From Tridacna crocea (Eukaryota > Mollusca > Bivalvia > Cardiida > Cardiidae), in contig OX031057.1 in the NCBI GenBank assembly GCA_943736015.1, positions 57,742,001-57,806,000 of the forward strand: DNA of 64,000 nucleotides, given 5' to 3'. The position numbers and the translations under genes are program-made. The notes beneath the pieces were generated by a model. That model had not been told where the DNA came from, searched no databases, and saw only the letters and a list, made by a program, of their open reading frames with translations. Position 1 is the first letter of the stretch, and every line of letters starts with the position of its first letter. Below, piece after piece: positions 41,683-53,026 of the stretch.

Positions 41683-43579
41683 ATGTATACTCTCCTGATT
41701 GAATTGTCTCTATTTCGGAATGACAAAATTAGTCACACAAACGACCGAAGCGAGAAAGTGAATGCGAAACCCAGATTTACGCTTAACTGCATGTACCAAA
41801 ATGCCATATATCATTGGGTCTTCATCACAATCCATTTCCGAGCCTATCATTGTTTTCCCGTTTAAGCGGTTGAAGCATGTCATCGCGAGCAGAAGTATTA
41901 TCATGTCGGTTCGGGATATCTTCCCAGCCAATGCTTGGTAAGCCGTATGCGTTGGGGTAAGACAAAGAAGCCAATGAATATAAATCAAAGTAGACAAGTA
42001 GAGATACTGTGTTATGAGATGGGAAATAACCCTTGCAACTCTGATTGCAGACTACACTTCTCCAGTAAGAGTTACTGTTCCTGACCCCTTTACAGCTTAT
42101 AGCAAACCACTTCTCATGTTCATTTACCTGGCTATCAGACCACCAAAACAGTGTAACAGAAGGAAAATTTTCACACATTCAGATTAATGTTTTGAATTTG
42201 AAATTTGTGTTTAATGTCTAGAGCTAAGGGAGGTTAAATGAACACAAAAACAAACGGGGGAATTAAAAAGGTAGTAGTTGCTCAGATTCCAAGCCTGTCC
42301 ACCAGTAACTAAGACTAAAAGCATTTTGGGACCTGCCATCTGACCCACTGAGCCAGAGAAGCAGTTGATTTCAACCCAGAAAATTGACCTACTTATATTT
42401 AGCCCCCCTCCCCCCCTTTTGTTCCAAAACATAGAAGTAGTTCCATTTGAAAGTTAGATCAATGCCCATATGAAATTTTGATATCAAGCATATTTGTCAC
42501 TCTGTTTCTTTCAGACAAAAATGGAAGGCTATGTTTAAAAGGTGTTTCTGGTGTTGGTATGATCGTATCTTGAAAATGAGAGCATGAATGTGTTATTTCT
42601 TTAGGAACTACTTTGCTTTTCATTGACCTAATTACGCATAACGGTCTGCTAGGAGTAAAAACCTGGTTTTAAATTAACTTTGCCAGTGTATTTTAAGGCT
42701 TATATGTAATTCTTTTGAGAATGGCTGGCATGCAAAATCAACATGTATGCCAAAATAACACTGACACTGGCATTTCTTTGAGTAAAATGGGTGACAGAAG
42801 GTCGGGTTCTAAACCGATCGACCCGCACCCCCCACCCACCTGAGTTATTTATATCGATATGAAGGGTCTGTCTATTGTTCAGATCAGCTTCCTTGTCTCA
42901 CACCCAACACTTTGGATGTATTGAGATGATCAAAGAAAACATGATGAAGAATCATGCCTAGCCTAATTAAATAAACCAGAGACCCCACTTATTTCAAAAG
43001 CAACTTGCAGCTGTTGCAAGAAAAAAATGAGCAAAGCAAACTTTAAGTGCCCTTTTCTCTACATGAAGTTGTTTAAAACAGCAAGAAAAATACTTTGGGG
43101 TTGTACTGATGGCATGTTTTGACAGGAAAGATGTTGCAGAAAACAGATAAATCACTAATTAATAGATCTAGATAAAAAGAACATGAATAATAAAGAAAGA
43201 AAATCATGAGTTTTCTTAAGTGCAGGATGGGGGAAAAATTGCTCAGTGTTGCTTTAAGATAGCCTGATATGTTTAAAGGAGTTGTCAATTAATTTTGCTT
43301 GGTAAAGTGGAAAACCAAAAAAAGGGCTCGTTACGTTGCACTTTGCCAGGCTAAAGCGGGCAAAATGTTGCGAATTTACATTTTGTCTTTTCGTGCCCCA
43401 ACGACATACAGTCAGAAAGCACGCAATGACTAAATGTAGAGTAGAAACTGTGATAATTTTGAAAAATGACCCTGTGATCTATGGCACTTACGCAGACGTG
43501 AAAACATGAATTCAACAAGAGGCACTAATAATGCTGTTTTTCTTGATTACTTGGTGGGAAAAAAAACACTGGAAAATAC
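41683..43579 (+). repeat. Unit U22 (1897 bp)
   Basis: C7, as in U16 and U19. No private substitution noticed. Confidence 0.98.
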
Positions 43580-44506
43580 ATGTATACTCTCCTGATTGAA
43601 TTGTCTCTATTTCGGAATGACAAAATTAGTCACACAAACGACCGAAGCGAGAAAGTGAATGCGAAACCCAGATTTACGCTTAACTGCATGTACCAAAATG
43701 CCATATATCATTGGGTCTTCATCACAATCCATTTCCGAGCCTATCATTGTTTTCCCGTTTAAGCGGTTGAAGCATGTCATCGCGAGCAGAAGTATTATCA
43801 TGTCGGTTCGGGATATCTTCCCAGCCAATGCTTGGTAAGCCGTATGCGTTGGGGTAAGACAAAGAAGCCAATGAATATAAATCAAAGTAGACAAGTAGAG
43901 ATACTGTGTTATGAGATGGGAAATAACCCTTGCAACTCTGATTGCAGACTACACTTCTCCAGTAAGAGTTACTGTTCCTGACCCCTTTACAGCTTATAGC
44001 AAACCACTTCTCATGTTCATTTACCTGGCTATCAGACCACCAAAACAGTGTAACAGAAGGAAAATTTTCACACATTCAGATTAATGTTTTGAATTTGAAA
44101 TTTGTGTTTAATGTCTAGAGCTAAGGGAGGTTAAATGAACACAAAAACAAACGGGGGAATTAAAAAGGTAGTAGTTGCTCAGATTCCAAGCCTGTCCACC
44201 AGTAACTAAGACTAAAAGCATTTTGGGACCTGCCATCTGACCCACTGAGCCAGAGAAGCAGTTGATTTCAACCCAGAAAATTGACCTACTTATATTTAGC
44301 CCCCCTCCCCCCCCTTTTGTTCCAAAACATAGAAGTAGTTCCATTTGAAAGTTAGATCAATGCCCATATGAAATTTTGATATCAAGCATATTTGTCACTC
44401 TGTTTCTTTCAGACAAAAATGGAAGGCTATGTTTAAAAGGTGTTTCTGGTGTTGGTATGATCGTATCTTGAAAATGAGAGCATGAATGTGTTATTTCTTT
44501 AGGAAC

Positions 44507-44508
44507 TA
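44507..44508. other. TA target-site duplication, left copy
   Basis: The empty site in other units reads GGAACTACTTTGC. Here GGAACTA is followed by foreign DNA starting CTGTGG, and unit sequence resumes as TACTTTGC at 45991. The maximal direct repeat is TACT, but TA is the only choice that leaves symmetric ends (CTGTG and CACAG). Confidence 0.8.
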
Positions 44509-44552
44509 CTGTGGATTCATATAATTTCGTTGGTATGAAATTTCGTGGATTT
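44509..44552 (+). repeat. Left terminal inverted repeat of the 1482-bp element
   Basis: Begins CTGTGGATTCATA and contains TTTCGTTGG and TTTCGTGGATTT. It pairs with 45946-45990 read on the minus strand: about 33 of 44 positions match with one gap, counted by eye. Similarity continues weakly inward (ATTCGTTGATTTTCC at ~44583-44597). Confidence 0.75.
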
Positions 44553-44723
44553 TTCAAATTCGGCATTTTCGTTGGACCGTAAATTCGTTGATTTTCCATT
44601 TCCAAAAGAAAAGTTTTTTAGTGAAAAAAAATAATCTAAACTGTTCATTAATAAAGTGTGTCAAAGAAAGACAGATAACATAAGACGGGACTCGATCGAT
44701 GACAAGTATATAGGTATCGTATC

Positions 44724-44741
44724 GGGTGTAAAGGGTGTAAA
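44724..44741 (+). repeat. Two tandem copies of GGGTGTAAA
   Basis: A 9-bp motif occurs twice in direct succession inside the 1482-bp element. Minor internal repeat, probably from replication slippage. Confidence 0.8.
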
Positions 44742-45945
44742 GTTTATGACACTTATCTGATAATCTGATCGCCGGTCTCAAGTCTATCAATTAAGATATT
44801 CGTAATTATTTACAATTTACGCAGTTATTATTTAATCCTGTAGTCACAGTTTACAATCAAATTTTAACCCGTAAAAGATACGACGACGTTTTCAGAATCG
44901 TCTGCTTTGAAACTGCTGACTTTCGAAGCTACATGTATCCTTCCCACATGTCTGGGTCACTTAGGAAAACAGGACTGCTTACGGCATATTCGCCGATATA
45001 TTGTGACAGAAGGAAAGAGATCTTTTGTTTAGAGCTCGAGTCGTTTATCATTACTGAAATGATACATTTTACCTTGTTCTCCAAAAGTGTGTCCGAAATA
45101 GGGTGGAAGTGTAAACTCCGACAAATTTGCATCTAGATCTATATTTAGAACAAGCGTGAAGGGTCAAAATTGTAGGAGACCTAAGTTTCGGCTTCCATTC
45201 AATCTTGCGCGACTTCCAAAAGTTGCTTTCTAATACGAGCTAAGCCATTGTGCAACTGAATGGGATAGATCGACGATCAGACCGCATGTTCTGTTTAGTC
45301 TGACACCGTCCAACAACACGTTGAAATCCGCCATCTTGTCATCACCAAATTCAATATTAAAATGACCCAAATATGAAACAGGCCGTCCGTCAACATGATT
45401 TTATGCCAGTTGCAGGTACACACGCGCTTGCAGTAAAATGTTGATTTGGGGTAGATCTATGACGTAATGTGTAGGTCATTCGAGCAAGAGGGTTGTAAAA
45501 CAAACGTTTGTTGTACTAATTTACGACTTTTTTACCCCACGAAATCGTTTAGAAATGGCTGTTTCAAAAACACCTGGGCAGTCGTGTCACATGTTTTGTG
45601 TAGTCGGCAGAAAATTGCTGTATGAAAAAAAATCCTCGCAGCCGAAATGCAACAGTAATTTTTCAACAGTATTTATGCCGTCGTCGCCGGGATAACAGAA
45701 AAAGAAATGAAGTTAAGGCAATGAAAAATCACTATTTTTACTCGGTAATTGTTAAGTCTCAAAGAAGTCTTTGTAGGAACAAATAATCTGAGGTGTAAAT
45801 AACTTTCTGTTCGATAGTGTGTACATTTTAACGTTGGCGTCGTCGCGTTCGTTATTGATCAATGAAGCCGAACCCAACTTAGTTGAAGATGGCAAAGGAC
45901 CTATCTTTCGTCGGGAACTTGAATTCGTGGACTTACCTACCAACG

Positions 45946-45990
45946 AAATCAACGAAAATTAGTACTCAACGAATATTAATGGTTTCACAG
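45946..45990 (-). repeat. Right terminal inverted repeat of the 1482-bp element
   Basis: On the minus strand it begins CTGTGAAACCATTAATATT and continues with TTCGTTGAG and TTTTCGTTGATTT, the counterpart of the left end. Further inward the minus strand reads TTCGTTGGTAGGTAAGTCC. Confidence 0.75.
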
Positions 45991-45992
45991 TA
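45991..45992. other. TA target-site duplication, right copy
   Basis: Partner of the TA at 44507-44508. Unit sequence continues as CTTTGCTTTTCATTG. Confidence 0.8.
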
Positions 45993-48494
45993 CTTTGCTT
46001 TTCATTGACCTAATTACGCATAACGGTCTGCTAGGAGTAAAAACCTGGTTTTAAATTAACTTTGCCAGTGTATTTTAAGGCTTATATGTAATTCTTTTGA
46101 GAATGGCTGGCATGCAAAATCAACATGTATGCCAAAATAACACTGACACTGGCATTTCTTTGAGTAAAATGGGTGACAGAAGGTCGGGTTCTAAACCGAT
46201 CGACCCGCACCCCCCACCCACCTGAGTTATTTATATCGATATGAAGGGTCTGTCTATTGTTCAGATCAGCTTCCTTGTCTCACACCCAACACTTTGGATG
46301 TATTGAGATGATCAAAGAAAACATGATGAAGAATCATGCCTAGCCTAATTAAATAAACCAGAGACCCCACTTATTTCAAAAGCAACTTGCAGCTGTTGCA
46401 AGAAAAAAATGAGCAAAGCAAACTTTAAGTGCCCTTTTCTCTACATGAAGTTGTTTAAAACAGCAAGAAAAATACTTTGGGGTTGTACTGATGGCATGTT
46501 TTGACAGGAAAGATGTTGCAGAAAACAGATAAATCACTAATTAATAGATCTAGATAAAAAGAACATGAATAATAAAGAAAGAAAATCATGAGTTTTCTTA
46601 AGTGCAGGATGGGGGAAAAATTGCTCAGTGTTGCTTTAAGATAGCCTGATATGTTTAAAGGAGTTGTCAATTAATTTTGCTTGGTAAAGTGGAAAACCAA
46701 AAAAAGGGCTCGTTACGTTGCACTTTGCCAGGCTAAAGCGGGCAAAATGTTGCGAATTTACATTTTGTCTTTTCGTGCCCCAACGATATACAGTCAGAAA
46801 GCACGCAATGACTAAATGTAGAGTAGAAACTGTGATAATTTTGAAAAATGACCCTGTGATCTATGGCACTTACGCAGACGTGAAAACATGAATTCAACAA
46901 GAGGCACTAATAATGCTGTTTTTCTTGATTACTTGGTGGGAAAAAAAACACTGGAAAATACATGTATACTCTCCTGATTGAATTGTCTCTATTTCGGAAT
47001 GACAAAATTAGTCACACAAACGACCGAAGCGAGAAAGTGAATGCGAAACCCAGATTTACGCTTAACTGCATGTACCAAAATGCCATATATCATTGGGTCT
47101 TCATCACAATCCATTTCCGAGCCTATCATTGTTTTCCCGTTTAAGCGGTTGAAGCATGTCATCGCGAGCAGAAGTATTATCATGTCGGTTCGGGATATCT
47201 TCCCAGCCAATGCTTGGTAAGCCGTATGCGTTGGGGTAAGACAAAGAAGCCAATGAATATAAATCAAAGTAGACAAGTAGAGATACTGTGTTATGAGATG
47301 GGAAATAACCCTTGCAACTCTGATTGCAGACTACACTTCTCCAGTAAGAGTTACTGTTCCTGACCCCTTTACAGCTTATAGCAAACCACTTCTCATGTTC
47401 ATTTACCTGGCTATCAGACCACCAAAACAGTGTAACAGAAGGAAAATTTTCACACATTCAGATTAATGTTTTGAATTTGAAATTTGTGTTTAATGTCTAG
47501 AGCTAAGGGAGGTTAAATGAACACAAAAACAAACGGGGGAATTAAAAAGGTAGTAGTTGCTCAGATTCCAAGCCTGTCCACCAGTAACTAAGACTAAAAG
47601 CATTTTGGGACCTGCCATCTGACCCACTGAGCCAGAGAAGCAGTTGATTTCAACCCAGAAAATTGACCTACTTATATTTAGCCCCCCTCCCCCCCCTTTT
47701 GTTCCAAAACATAGAAGTAGTTCCATTTGAAAGTTAGATCAATGCCCATATGAAATTTTGATATCAAGCATATTTGTCACTCTGTTTCTTTCAGACAAAA
47801 ATGGAAGGCTATGTTTAAAAGGTGTTTCTGGTGTTGGTATGATCGTATCTTGAAAATGAGAGCATGAATGTGTTATTTCTTTAGGAACTACTTTGCTTTT
47901 CATTGACCTAATTACGCATAACGGTCTGCTAGGAGTAAAAACCTGGTTTTAAATTAACTTTGCCAGTGTATTTTAAGGCTTATATGTAATTCTTTTGAGA
48001 ATGGCTGGCATGCAAAATCAACATGTATGCCAAAATAACACTGACACTGGCATTTCTTTGAGTAAAATGGGTGACAGAAGGTCGGGTTCTAAACCGATCG
48101 ACCCGCACCCCCCACCCACCTGAGTTATTTATATCGATATGAAGGGTCTGTCTATTGTTCAGATCAGCTTCCTTGTCTCACACCCAACACTTTGGATGTA
48201 TTGAGATGATCAAAGAAAACATGATGAAGAATCATGCCTAGCCTAATTAAATAAACCAGAGACCCCACTTATTTCAAAAGCAACTTGCAGCTGTTGCAAG
48301 AAAAAAATGAGCAAAGCAAACTTTAAGTGCCCTTTTCTCTACATGAAGTTGTTTAAAACAGCAAGAAAAATACTTTGGGGTTGTACTGATGGCATGTTTT
48401 GACAGGAAAGATGTTGCAGAAAACAGATAAATCACTAATTAATAGATCTAGATAAAAAGAACATGAATAATAAAGAAAGAAAATCGTGAGTTTT

Positions 48495-48500
48495 CTTAAG
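48495..48500. other. CTTAAG target duplication, left copy
   Basis: The empty site in other units reads TTTTCTTAAGTGCAGG. CTTAAG occurs on both sides of the insert. Because CTTAAG is palindromic around TA, the true duplication could be TA, TTAA or all six bases; sequence alone cannot decide. Confidence 0.85.
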
Positions 48501-48516
48501 GTAAGACCTGTGTAAT
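48501..48516 (+). repeat. Left terminal inverted repeat of the ~360-bp MITE
   Basis: GTAAGACCTGTGTAAT, an exact inverted match to 48845-48860. With the preceding AAG it reads as a strong splice-donor-like sequence. Confidence 0.95.
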
Positions 48517-48795
48517 AGAAAACAGCTCTTTCCACTAAGATATCATCCTGCAAAATCAGCTATAATTAAAAATGAGTATTATTGAACTACTTTCACCAAT
48601 TCATTTTTCCCATTTTTTCCTTGTTTGAATTATCATTTATAAATCTAAAACCACTATATTCTCAATTCAAAAAGAGATAATGATTACCTCCCTTTTCAGA
48701 AAACTAACTAAAGTATCAAAAAATAATTTCAAGATAGACATAAACGGAATTTCTGATCCGTTAGAAATGTGCAAAAATATTATTTCTGCATAAAT

Positions 48796-48815
48796 CCTTA
48801 TTTATCCTTATTTAT
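48796..48815 (+). repeat. Two tandem copies of CCTTATTTAT
   Basis: A 10-bp motif is directly duplicated inside the ~360-bp MITE; small internal repeat. Confidence 0.85.
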
Positions 48816-48844
48816 CAGCCAATTAGAATTTTCACCGGAAGTGC

Positions 48845-48860
48845 ATTACACAGGTCTTAC
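48845..48860 (-). repeat. Right terminal inverted repeat of the ~360-bp MITE
   Basis: Plus strand ATTACACAGGTCTTAC, exact reverse complement of the left end. It contains CACAG and, with the duplicated site, ends in TTACCTTAAG. Confidence 0.95.
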
Positions 48861-48866
48861 CTTAAG
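48861..48866. other. CTTAAG target duplication, right copy
   Basis: Partner of 48495-48500; unit sequence continues TGCAGGATGGGGG. Confidence 0.85.
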
Positions 48867-49225
48867 TGCAGGATGGGGGAAAAATTGCTCAGTGTTGCTT
48901 TAAGATAGCCTGATATGTTTAAAGGAGTTGTCAATTAATTTTGCTTGGTAAAGTGGAAAACCAAAGAAAGGGCTCGTTACGTTGCACTTTGCCAGGCTAA
49001 AGCGGGCAAAATGTTGCGAATTTACATTTTGTCTTTTCGTGCCCCAACGACATACAGTCAGAAAGCACGCAATGACTAAATGTAGAGTAGAAACTGTGAT
49101 AATTTTGAAAAATGACCCTGTGATCTATGGCACTTACGCAGACGTGAAAACATGAATTCAACAAGAGGCACTAATAATGCTGTTTTTCTTGATTACTTGG
49201 TGGGAAAAAAAACACTGGAAAATAC

Positions 49226-51124
49226 ATGTATACTCTCCTGATTGAATTGTCTCTATTTCGGAATGACAAAATTAGTCACACAAACGACCGAAGCGAGAAA
49301 GTGAATGCGAAACCCAGATTTACGCTTAACTGCATGTACCAAAATGCCATATATCATTGGGTCTTCATCACAATCCATTTCCGAGCCTATCATTGTTTTC
49401 CCGTTTAAGCGGTTGAAGCATGTCATCGCGAGCAGAAGTATTATCATGTCGGTTCGGGATATCTTCCCAGCCAATGCTTGGTAAGCCGTATGCATTGGGG
49501 TAAGACAAAGAAGCCAATGAATATAAATCAAAGTAGACAAGTAGAGATACTGTGTTATGAGATGGGAAATAACCCTTGCAACTCTGATTGCAGACTACAC
49601 TTCTCCAGTAAGAGTTACTGTTCCTGACCCCTTTACAGCTTATAGCAAACCACTTCTCATGTTCATTTACCTGGCTATCAGACCACCAAAACAGTGTAAC
49701 AGAAGGAAAATTTTCACACATTCAGATTAATGTTTTGAATTTGAAATTTGTGTTTAATGTCTAGAGCTAAGGGAGGTTAAATGAACACAAAAACAAACGG
49801 GGGAATTAAAAAGGTAGTAGTTGCTCAGATTCCAAGCCTGTCCACCAGTAACTAAGACTAAAAGCATTTTGGGACCTGCCATCTGACCCACTGAGCCAGA
49901 GAAGCAGTTGATTTCAACCCAGAAAATTGACCTACTTATATTTAGCCCCCCTCCCCCCCCCCTTTTGTTCCAAAACATAGAAGTAGTTCCATTTGAAAGT
50001 TAGATCAATGCCCATATGAAATTTTGATATCAAGCATATTTGTCACTCTGTTTCTTTCAGACAAAAATGGAAGGCTATGTTTAAAAGGTGTTTCTGGTGT
50101 TGGTATGATCGTATCTTGAAAATGAGAGCATGAATGTGTTATTTCTTTAGGAACTACTTTGCTTTTCATTGACCTAATTACGCATAACGGTCTGCTAGGA
50201 GTAAAAACCTGGTTTTAAATTAACTTTGCCAGTGTATTTTAAGGCTTATATGTAATTCTTTTGAGAATGGCTGGCATGCAAAATCAACATGTATGCCAAA
50301 ATAACACTGACACTGGCATTTCTTTGAGTAAAATGGGTGACAGAAGGTCGGGTTCTAAACCGATCGACCCGCACCCCCCACCCACCTGAGTTATTTATAT
50401 CGATATGAAGGGTCTGTCTATTGTTCAGATCAGCTTCCTTGTCTCACACCCAACACTTTGGATGTATTGAGATGATCAAAGAAAACATGATGAAGAATCA
50501 TGCCTAGCCTAATTAAATAAACCAGAGACCCCACTTATTTCAAAAGCAACTTGCAGCTGTTGCAAGAAAAAAATGAGCAAAGCAAACTTTAAGTGCCCTT
50601 TTCTCTACATGAAGTTGTTTAAAACAGCAAGAAAAATACTTTGGGGTTGTACTGATGGCATGTTTTGACAGGAAAGATGTTGCAGAAAACAGATAAATCA
50701 CTAATTAATAGATCTAGATAAAAAGAACATGAATAATAAAGAAAGAAAATCATGAGTTTTCTTAAGTGCAGGATGGGGGAAAAATTGCTCAGTGTTGCTT
50801 TAAGATAGCCTGATATGTTTAAAGGAGTTGTCAATTAATTTTGCTTGGTAAAGTGGAAAACCAAAAAAAGGGCTCGTTACGTTGCACTTTGCCAGGCTAA
50901 AGCGGGCAAAATGTTGCGAATTTACATTTTGTCTTTTCGTGCCCCAACGACATACAGTCAGAAAGCACGCAATGACTAAATGTAGAGTAGAAACTGTGAT
51001 AATTTTGAAAAATGACCCTGTGATCTATGGCACTTACGCAGACGTGAAAACATGAATTCAACAAGAGGCACTAATAATGCTGTTTTTCTTGATTACTTGG
51101 TGGGAAAAAAACACTGGAAAATAC
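49226..51124 (+). repeat. Unit U25 (1899 bp)
   Basis: C10; A at 49494 (ATGCATTGG, shared only with U30); a 7-A run at the unit end shared only with U2. Last unit of the G-allele block of AGCCTG apart from U31. Confidence 0.98.
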
Positions 51125-53026
51125 ATGTATACTCTCCTGATTGAATTGTCTCTATTTCGGAATGACAAAATTAGTCACACAAACGACCGAAGCGAGAAAG
51201 TGAATGCGAAACCCAGATTTACGCTTAACTGCATGTACCAAAATGCCATATATCATTGGGTCTTCATCACAATCCATTTCCGAGCCTATCATTGTTTTCC
51301 CGTTTAAGCGGTTGAAGCATGTCATCGCGAGCAGAAGTATTATCATGTCGGTTCGGGATATCTTCCCAGCCAATGCTTGGTAAGCCGTATGCGTTGGGGT
51401 AAGACAAAGAAGCCAATGAATATAAATCAAAGTAGACAAGTAGAGATACTGTGTTATGAGATGGGAAATAACCCTTGCAACTCTGATTGCAGACTACACT
51501 TCTCCAGTAAGAGTTACTGTTCCTGACCCCTTTAACAGCTTATAGCAAACCACTTCTCATGTTCATTTACCTGGCTATCAGACCACCAAAACAGTGTAAC
51601 AGAAGGAAAATTTTCACACATTCAGATTAATGTTTTGAATTTGAAATTTGTGTTTAATGTCTAGAGCTAAGGGAGGTTAAATGAACACAAAAACAAACGG
51701 GGGAATTAAAAAGGTAGTAGTTGCTCAGATTCCAAGCCTGTCCACCAGTAACTAAGACTAAAAGCATTTTGGGACCTGCCATCTGACCCACTGAGCCAGA
51801 GAAGCAGTTGATTTCAACCCAGAAAATTGACCTACTTATATTTAGTCCCCCTCCCCCCCCCCCTTTTGTTCCAAAACATAGAAGTAGTTCCACTTGAAAG
51901 TTAGATCAATGCCCATATGAAATTTTGATATCAAGCATATTTGTCACTCTGTTTCTTTCAGACAAAAATGGAAGGCTATGTTTAAAAGGTGTTTCTGGTG
52001 TTGGTATGATCGTATCTTGAAAATGAGAGCATGAATGTGTTATTTCTTTAGGAACTACTTTGCTTTTCATTGACCTAATTACGCATAACGGTCTGCTAGG
52101 AGTAAAAACCTGGTTTTAAATTAACTTTGCCAGTGTATTTTAAGGCTTATATGTAATTCTTTTGAGAATGGCTGGCATGCAAAATCAACATGTATGCCAA
52201 AATAACACTGACACTGGCATTTCTTTGAGTAAAATGGGTGACAGAAGGTCGGGTTCTAAACCGATCGACCCGCACCCCCCACCCACCTGAGTTATTTATA
52301 TCGATATGAAGGGTCTGTCTATTGTTCAGATCAGCTTCCTTGTCTCACACCCAACACTTTGGATGTATTGAGATGATCAAAGAAAACATGATGAAGAATC
52401 ATGCCTAGCCTAATTAAATAAACCAGAGACCCCACTTATTTCAAAAGCAACTTGCAGCTGTTGCAAGAAAAAAATGAGCAAAGCAAACTTTAAGTGCCCT
52501 TTTCTCTACATGAAGTTGTTTAAAACAGCAAGAAAAATACTTTGGGGTTGTACTGATGGCATGTTTTGACAGGAAAGATGTTGCAGAAAACAGATAAATC
52601 ACTAATTAATAGATCTAGATAAAAAGAACATGAATAATAAAGAAAGAAAATCATGAGTTTTCTTAAGTGCAGGATGGGGGAAAAATTGCTCAGTGTTGCT
52701 TTAAGATAGCCTCATATGTTTAAAGGAGTTGTCAATTAATTTTGCTTGGTAAAGTGGAAAACCAAAGAAAGGGCTCGTTACGTTGCACTTTGCCAGGCTA
52801 AAGCGGGCAAAATGTTGCGAATTTACATTTTGTCTTTTCGTGCCCCAACGACATACAGTCAGAAAGCACGCAATGACTAAATGTAGAGTAGAAACTGTGA
52901 TAATTTTGAAAAATGACCCTGTGATCTATGGCACTTACGCAGACGTGAAAACATGAATTCAACAAGAGGCACTAATAATGCTGTTTTTCTTGATTACTTG
53001 GTGGGAAAAAAAACACTGGAAAATAC
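51125..53026 (+). repeat. Unit U26 (1902 bp)
   Basis: Extra A (51534-51535), C at 51893 (CCACTTG) and C11, the same set as U0. Private T at 51846 shortens the first C run to five. G at 52767 (CAAAGAAAG) and C allele of AGCCTC. Confidence 0.98.

Larger units (their letters stand above)
44509..45990. mobile_element. Non-autonomous DNA transposon (large MITE-like, TA duplication), 1482 bp
   Basis: Sequence here is absent from all other units and restores the unit exactly when removed with one TA. Ends are imperfect inverted repeats of at least ~44 bp, about three quarters matching by eye, starting CTGTG and ending CACAG. Both subterminal regions carry repeated TTCGTTG and TTTCGTGGATT-type motifs. 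The interior has only short open frames (67 codons or fewer wholly inside) with no transposase motif that I can recognise. A TA duplication fits the Tc1/mariner group or similar TA-targeting families. I recall elements with such TTTCGTGG-rich ends as common in bivalve genomes, but I cannot confirm the family. It was probably mobilised by a transposase encoded elsewhere. Confidence 0.85.
43580..46961 (+). repeat. Unit U23, interrupted by a 1482-bp insertion
   Basis: Unit sequence runs 43580-44508 and resumes at 45991. The 3382-bp span equals 1898 plus 1484 (1482-bp element plus a duplicated TA). C8; private T at 46787 (AACGATATAC). Confidence 0.98.
48501..48860. mobile_element. Short MITE with perfect terminal inverted repeats, ~360 bp
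   Basis: AT-rich insert present only in this unit, bounded by GTAAGACCTGTGTAAT and its exact reverse complement. The repeats reach 17 bp if the duplication is TTAA, or 18 bp (AGGTAAGACCTGTGTAAT) if it is TA. Length, perfect inverted ends and lack of coding sequence are typical of a MITE. TTAA would point to piggyBac-like, TA to Tc1/mariner-like mobilisation. Perfect ends suggest a recent insertion. The junctions also resemble splice sites: AAG|GTAAGA at the left and CTTACCTTAAG at the right. Precise removal of 48501-48866 from an RNA would restore the empty-site sequence. Confidence 0.92.
46962..49225 (+). repeat. Unit U24, interrupted by a ~360-bp insertion
   Basis: Unit sequence runs 46962-48500 and resumes at 48861. 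The 2264-bp span equals 1898 plus 366 (360-bp core plus duplicated CTTAAG). C8; private G at 48486 just before the insertion; G at 48966 (CAAAGAAAG). Confidence 0.98.

Noticed and set aside
44357-44790. Open frames of 78-82 codons across or near the left edge of the 1482-bp element
   Set aside because: One crosses the junction between satellite and transposon, so it is accidental. The other has no transposase motif.
44929-45136. Paired 67-codon frames on both strands inside the 1482-bp element
   Set aside because: Mirror-image open frames of similar extent are typical of chance; no domain is seen.
45931-45940. Strong minus-strand splice-donor match GTAG|GTAAGT in the right end of the 1482-bp element
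   Set aside because: Without a transcript or a matching acceptor that would restore the site, a single donor-like word is expected by chance in this much sequence.
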